Positions 57,151 through 64,000 of a stretch of DNA of 64,000 nucleotides are shown in pieces; within the stretch, counting starts at the first letter, position 1; every line of letters begins with the position of its first letter. The notes beneath the pieces were generated by a model, which had not been told where the DNA came from, made no database searches, and saw only the letters and a program-made list of their open reading frames with translations. The translations under genes were made by a program, and so were the position numbers. Location of the stretch: NCBI GenBank assembly GCA_026929865.2, contig CM049404.1:4094001-4158000 (forward strand). Direction: 5' to 3'. Origin of the DNA: Hyperoplus lanceolatus. Taxonomy: Eukaryota > Chordata > Actinopteri > Uranoscopiformes > Ammodytidae.

Positions 57151-58760
57151 GTTTTTGACTGAGTTTGGGACTGATACGGATGGACAGTTCTGTGACTGTG
57201 ACTTTTTAATGGCAGCTTAAAAAGGTATGTTTATTTTCATTTAGGCCTAGATATACCGTTGAGATGTTATTATGAAGGGACAGAAAGCAAAATGTACTAT
57301 CTTGCTAAATCACTATTATTATTAATATCATATATTATTCAGTATAAACTAGGTTCGAAGTACATGTTGGGTTTGGGTTTGTAACTGTATTTCGATCTGC
57401 ATCACATTCTATACTATTAGATTTTTGTCTGAGTGATCTTTCAAATGGACATATCTTCGTGTACTGTCTGCCTTCTGATTATAATATCTTCAAACAGTGT
57501 TGTTTTAGTTACAGTTTGTTTTCTGTTTTTTCACATTTTATTAGATATCACAAGACTTCCAGCGGCTCCATCCTGAGGCGACCCTTGTAAACCAGGCTGC
57601 TCTCGGTAATAACCAGCGAGAGAGAAAACTACGGCTGGATGACAAAATACAAGGTAAGATATTTCTTATAGTAATATGTCACAATCCATTAACAAATGTT
57701 ATTAAAGGACAGTTTTGTTTTAGTATAGTTTTTTCTGTAATAAGAATGTCATTTAGGGCGTATTCCCACTTGTCCCAGTTGCCCTGTACCATGCTTAAGT
57801 GTGACTGTCCCCCTCCCTCCTCCTCCCCTCCTCTGGCCCACTCACTCTGCTCCTAAAGATCCGGCCTAGTCTCCATTGCTTCTTGTCAATACGTCACCAC
57901 GTCTTAACACACAGGTTTGGGTCTTGGAGCGTATTTTGAAAATATTAATCCGGCCAACTTTGCAGCAAACATACCATTTCCAAATCAAACCTAGGTTCCG
58001 TTGAGCACATGGACATATCGGGTGGAGGGGAGCAGTCTGATATAAAGTGAGGTCAGGACTCTGTCTATGTTAATGCTCCGTACTGTGCTGAAGCTCACCT
58101 CTTCCAACCGGGCCAGGGCCAAGGATGTGTAGGGAGCACTGGGAGAACACAATAAACTTTAGCTTGGGCATGGTACAAATGACTAGGATGAGAGCGCCTT
58201 TTGAGTTCCAACACTATTTCATATTGGTAAATACAATGTTTAAGCATATTTGCATTTGGTCATATTTTGCAATGTTTTTAATATAAAATGTTTTCTCATT
58301 ATCCTACTTTTTATTTTTTTGCATTTTGGTTATTCAACAAATTAAGCTCCATAAGACTTAACAGTCTATGATGATAACACAAAACTAATTCACTGATGTG
58401 TAATCAACAGGTGGGGACAATCGTGGCGGAGTATTTGCAAACTGCAGAGACCAAACAACCCATCATTCTGTGCCTCGGATGACATGAAGACGTGCCAGGC
58501 CAATGCGATCGTTTCAGGCCTCGCCACTGAAACAGACTGTTTGCTGGAGAGTACATCTTGACTTCAAGGATTTGAATGGTATTTGACATTGATTACACAA
58601 AGAGGTGTGCCCCCCCCCCCCCCCCCCCCCCCCCTCCTGCCCTGTCTTGAGGTTTCTGCAGTATAACATACTGATGGACATGAGGCCTGACTTGTGAACA
58701 TTTTGAGGACGACAGCAGCTTTTTATCCCGTAAAAATGAAGCCTGTGTTTTTTGTTTATT
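57151..58760 (+). pseudogene. Exon-like blocks of a captured gene (unidentified)
   Basis: Three blocks have canonical borders. 57151-57224 follows TTCATTCTAG and precedes GTATGT. 57545-57653 follows TATTAG and precedes GTAAGA; it is open for 36 codons (contains DFQRLHPEATLVNQAAL). A third begins at 58411 after AATCAACAG and reads VGTIVAEYLQTAETKQPIIL, then after small frameshifts AIVSGLATETDCLLE and DFKDLNG. By pattern only, the third block resembles the C-terminal region of SAM-domain-type uncharacterised fish proteins. It is broken by indels and by a 25-bp poly-C (58610-58634) inside the frame. I cannot confirm the parent gene. Confidence 0.4.
58610..58634. repeat. Poly-C tract (25 bp)
   Basis: Run of 25 C residues in the decayed third exon-like block. 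Confidence 0.95.
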
Positions 58761-59141
58761 TAGACATGTGTTTAAGGATATTTACATATGTTTTTTTAAT
58801 AGTTTAAGTATATTACAGTTTATCTTATGATGTGCTGTTATTAACTAGTTTGACCTAGTTTCTTTATATGCAGATCCAGCAGGAATGTTTATCATTGATG
58901 AGTTTTTAAACAATGAAATGGTTTCACCTTACTGTTGAGGATACTTTAGTGTTTCTGTTGGGGGAGTGTAAAAATGTATTACCAAGTGTGTTTAATATCA
59001 ATAAATTCACATTAATATAACACCTATTTTGTGTTTTTATAAATGTACTTTTTTTTGTAAATATTATTATAATTTATATTTATATTATATTGATTGACAT
59101 AAAAATAACCCAGTTTATGGGTAGTATTTAACCCACATAGG

Positions 59142-59345
59142 TTTAATTTAACCCAATAGGTTGGGTCAAATGAATAACCCAGTTTATGGGTAGTTATAGC
59201 CCAGCATAGGGTTACCGGTAATTTAACCCAATAGGTTGGGTCAAATGAATAACCCAGTGTATGGGTAGTTATAGCCCAGCATAGGGTTAATTTAACCCAA
59301 TAGGTTGGGTCAAATGAATAACCCAGTTTATGGGTTAAAAACTGT
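59142..59345. repeat. Tandem repeat, about 70-bp unit, three copies
   Basis: Successive units share TTTAACCCAATAGGTTGGGT, AATGAATAACCCAGT and GGGTAGTTATAGCCCAGC. It is the subterminal array of the 4.35-kb element. Confidence 0.85.
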
Positions 59346-59450
59346 AACCCAGCACTTGGGTTAATTCAACCCAGCACGTGTTCTGTCCAATATTGACCCA
59401 GGAGCTGGGTTATGGTTGGGTTGTTTTTTAACCCAGCACTTTTTACTGTG

Positions 59451-60701
59451 TATAACTAATAATGTTCATAATGTATACATCGTTCATAGTGTATATTGTT
59501 TGAATATTTGGACGTATTGAAAGATATTTGATGCTTTGCTTTGGCAATATTGTTTTTTAAAAACTTTCATGCCAATAAAGCCCTTTTTGAATTTGAATTG
59601 AATTGGGAGAAAGAGAGAGAGAGATATGGAGAGAGAGTGGGCCAGTCAGAGGACTTGTCCTGAAGGCCCATCTGGCTGGACAGCAGAGTGGGAGCTGGCC
59701 TGGTGCCGGTCCTGAGTCTCTGCTCCATTACGTCCAACTCCTAGTCCACACCAGGAGCCTGAAAATAATGGCACTGTTTTAAATAGCCACATCACATTCC
59801 AACACTCTTTAGATTAGTTTGAATGATACTGACGTCGTATACTGTATAAGTCATTTGTTGACTCAACAGAGGAGAGAGGACATGCATCCAGCTGGAAGAA
59901 AATGTTAACAATTTTTTTTAGTAATTTGTGTGCTTTCAATTATTTAATCTGTATGGAATAGAACAGTCATTGAACATCACTTATTTTCTAAACAATAAGT
60001 GCATCTGTTTATTATATTTGCAAAGAGTAGATTCTAGTAGTTTCTTAGCATGAAGCAGCTTCAATGTATTGGGTAGCTCTCACAGTAAATTATGCTATGT
60101 TAACAAAAGTGTAGTGTTGCTGCAGCCTAATTACTTCCAATGAAGAGTAGCCTCTCTGCACAGTCAACATTGTTTTCTGAGCGACTTAACATTAATCATG
60201 ATCACATCATTTGACCTCACTAACTCCACTCTAAACTGAGTAAAACATGCATCTGAGAAATGCATTTAAAGTGCGTGCTTCCTCGTGTTTCAACTGGTGT
60301 CCTTGCCTTCCAACGCAATGAATTCAGCTGGCTCTGTGGCTTCCTATGCTGATGTTTGGTGTCATGCTGACAGTATGTGACAGCATGATGATGCAGCAAA
60401 ATGCAAAACACCCCGAGTGAATGAATGGCTGAGTATGATGCTCCATAGGACATGAATCTGTATTTCCAACGGCAGAGAATATAATAAACATGTCAAGTTT
60501 AATTGTTAAAAGTGTTTAATGGTGACTTCCTTGGTCAACCTCATACTTTTCTGCAGGTGAGATACCGCATAGCAATGCATAGCAAGTGCTTTTAAATATG
60601 CATGCCTGCAATATCTATGCAGTCGAGGAATGGATGGATTTTTCTGGGAATATGACAGCTAATTTGTGACCAGGATGTATGAAAAAAAACAACTTAAAAA
60701 G
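59451..60701. other. Retroposon tail then unique DNA
   Basis: 59560-59607 (CCAATAAAGCCCTTTTTGAA followed by TTTGAATTGAATTG) is a typical fish retroposon 3' tail; its body is not recognised. The rest has no supported gene. Confidence 0.45.
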
Positions 60702-60712
60702 AAAAGCTAAGT

Positions 60713-60899
60713 CAGGGGGCGCACTTAGCTCAGTTGGTAGGGCGTCCCCCCCCGGGCCGGGCCAAGCAGCAGACCCGGGTTCAATTCCCGCCCACAGTCG
60801 TTCTCTGCATGTCACTCCCCTCTCTGCCCCATTTCACCTCTGTCTCTTAACACTATCGACAATAAAGCATAAAAATGCCAAAAAATATCTTTAAAAAAA
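60713..60899 (+). mobile_element. tRNA-derived SINE, family A, 11-bp duplication
   Basis: Flanked by AAAAGCTAAGT (60702-60712; 60900-60910). The head has the A box CTTAGCTCAGTTGGTAGGG and the B box GGGTTCAATTCC. The body has CTCTGCATGTCACTCCCC and the tail has AATAAAGCATAAAAATGCC and poly-A. A clean insertion. Confidence 0.93.
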
Positions 60900-61152
60900 A
60901 AAAGCTAAGTTGAGCTTTGTGGTTAAAAAAAAATATTAAAGAATAAAAATGGAGATTCAGAATTTAATTCAAATGGTTTAATTGGAAAAAAAGAATGTGT
61001 ACATTCCCCTTGGATGCATGGATCCAAATGACAGACAAGTGAAAAGGTTGAGGTGATTTAGGAGCTCATTTGACACACAGGAATCGGTTCATTGAAAACT
61101 CTTAGGTTGGAATACGATTGATGCCAAGAGATCTAAAGTGGTTATTCATCGA

Positions 61153-63090
<1,938 letters not shown>

Positions 63091-63709
63091 CACATTGGCT
63101 GTATCCCGTTACAGAGACCGCCTCCTTGTTAGGACGCGGTCTCGCGGTATATGAAGGCTATAGCCTATGAAGGCCGATTCGAAGGCCGAACGAGCGTTGT
63201 TAAACGGGACGGTCTGCGCAGGTCTCCGTTTACGAGCATTTCCGGTTTGCGTAACAAGCCGTTACCTTGCGTGACGACACGCCGCTCCTGTGCTGCCTAG
63301 CAACCCTGATAGCTGCCAACGGAGACAGCCCTGTCAACGGAGGAAAAAAGAAAAAGAAGTTGCCTACCAGACGAAAAGAAAAAAAAGTACAAGAAAAAAA
63401 GAAAGATAAAGAATAGATAAAAGTTAAGAAGATGGAGCAACACGTTGCTGTTTTGTTATTTTTAATTTTATTGTATGCCATCTCTGAAAAAAACGCAATG
63501 AATCATGGGATATGTTGGGCTGCGAAGAATACATCTGATGCAGCCTTCAAAACCGTGAAACGAAGGCTGCATTTCTCGGCCACATATGAGGAGACTTGCA
63601 AGGAGCCTTGCAAATGGAACAACCTTTGTGCGCCGCTATGACGCAATCGGTCTTCAAATGCAGCCTTCATAGACCGCAACCCCTGAATCGAGATACAGCC
63701 ATTGTGTTA
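63091..63709. mobile_element. Inverted-repeat DNA element (about 0.6 kb)
   Basis: Ends CACATTGGCTGTATC (63091) and GATACAGCCATTGTG (ending about 63706) are inverse complements with one mismatch. Subterminal blocks with ATGAAGGC and GCAGCCTTCA recur in inverse. No clear target duplication, so the superfamily is open. The 69-codon frame at 63432 starts with a hydrophobic stretch but has no recognisable domain. Confidence 0.6.
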
Positions 63710-64000
63710 ACATGATGAAAGGGACTCAAGTATTTCTCTGTAACCAGCAGTTGAATGTTGAAGGTCCAGAACACACACTGTACAGAGCGTATAAGGCCCA
63801 CACACGTGATACCATTTGCAGTCCCCCATACTGAATTGAAACTCGTGAGCATTTTAACCAAAAACGCAATGCTATCTTTGACACAGTTTAGTTATAAATC
63901 AAGTATAAACCCAATGAAAGACAAATGACTGAGGGGAACATCTTTCTCATCCTTCAGCTTGTTACACTCAACGTGATGTGTTCAACTATAACAGTAACAC
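63710..64000. other. No recognisable feature
   Basis: Unique AT-rich sequence up to the window end. Confidence 0.5.

Larger units (their letters stand above)
55099..59450. mobile_element. 4.35-kb TA-flanked DNA element carrying exon-like blocks
   Basis: The left end CACACTAAAAAGTGCTG (55099) and the right end CAGCACTTTTTACTGTG (ending 59450) are inverse with one mismatch. TATA lies on both sides (55095-55098; 59451-59454), so the target is TA or TATA. Both subterminal regions (55115-55300; 59105-59440) are dense in GGGTT/AACCC words. The interior holds a hairpin (55891-56041) and exon-like blocks with canonical splice signals (57151-57224, 57545-57653, from 58411). No transposase was recognised, so it is non-autonomous. 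Confidence 0.75.

Noticed and set aside
58610-58634. Poly-C as a proline-rich coding segment
   Set aside because: A 25-bp homopolymer in a frame already broken by indels is better explained as a simple repeat in a decayed exon.

Overview
This window looks like intergenic or deep-intronic DNA from a ray-finned (teleost) fish. The evidence is very long uninterrupted (CA)n arrays, tRNA-derived SINEs whose internal pol III boxes are readable, Tc1-like DD34E transposons, a fish-type Ty3/Gypsy element, an L1-type ORF1, and many short inverted-repeat DNA elements with TTAA, TWA (TAA/TTA), TA or 8-bp target duplications. I found no host protein-coding exon, rRNA, functional tRNA, CRISPR array or operon that I can support. 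Most open frames are microsatellite translations or sit inside transposable elements.

Layout. 1-12 kb: a short-terminal-repeat element (0.4-1.3 kb), a candidate hAT-like element (5.2-7.0 kb), a clean hAT MITE with an 8-bp duplication (8.2 kb), microsatellites, and otherwise unique AT-rich DNA. 12.5-15.1 kb: a rearranged Tc1-like fossil whose two ends are both 5' ends, split by a LINE/SINE tail, then a SINE. 16-22.4 kb: a dense nest. A 2.35-kb near-perfect palindrome is split by a 2.03-kb TTAA-flanked element that carries a decayed Gypsy integrase piece; on the right lies a TTAA MITE inserted into another TTAA MITE. 24.5-27 kb: an almost intact Tc1-like transposon with two nonsense codons, and a SINE with a 17-bp duplication. 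28-31 kb: a PIF/Harbinger-like MITE, and a SINE inserted in a (CA)n array. 33-35 kb: a pogo-like fossil with a nested retroposon, abutting a hAT MITE. 36-39.4 kb: a 38-bp-stem hairpin, a MITE-in-MITE, and a PIF/Harbinger-like element with a 26-bp terminal repeat. 42.9-44.5 kb: the intact reference copy of the MITE that is interrupted elsewhere, plus SINEs. 44.7-49.25 kb: a Gypsy retrotransposon on the minus strand with a 5-bp duplication and LTRs about 98% identical, but lacking integrase and interrupted in one LTR. 52-53.2 kb: the 5' part of an L1-type LINE. 55.1-59.45 kb: a 4.35-kb TA-flanked DNA element with telomere-like subterminal repeats that contains exon-like blocks. 60-64 kb: a SINE, a (CA)n array, an old interspersed repeat and a short inverted-repeat element.

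The most useful internal evidence is comparative. The same MITE family occurs three times, once uninterrupted (42.9 kb). This gives true empty sites for the insertions at 21.5 kb (TTAA), 37.4 kb (TTA) and 38.3 kb (a retroposon tail of about 48 bp). The second arm of the 16.9-21.3 kb palindrome likewise gives the empty site for the 2.03-kb TTAA insertion. These reconstructions come from reading the sequence by eye; superfamily assignments rest on target-site and terminal-repeat signatures and were not checked against a database.
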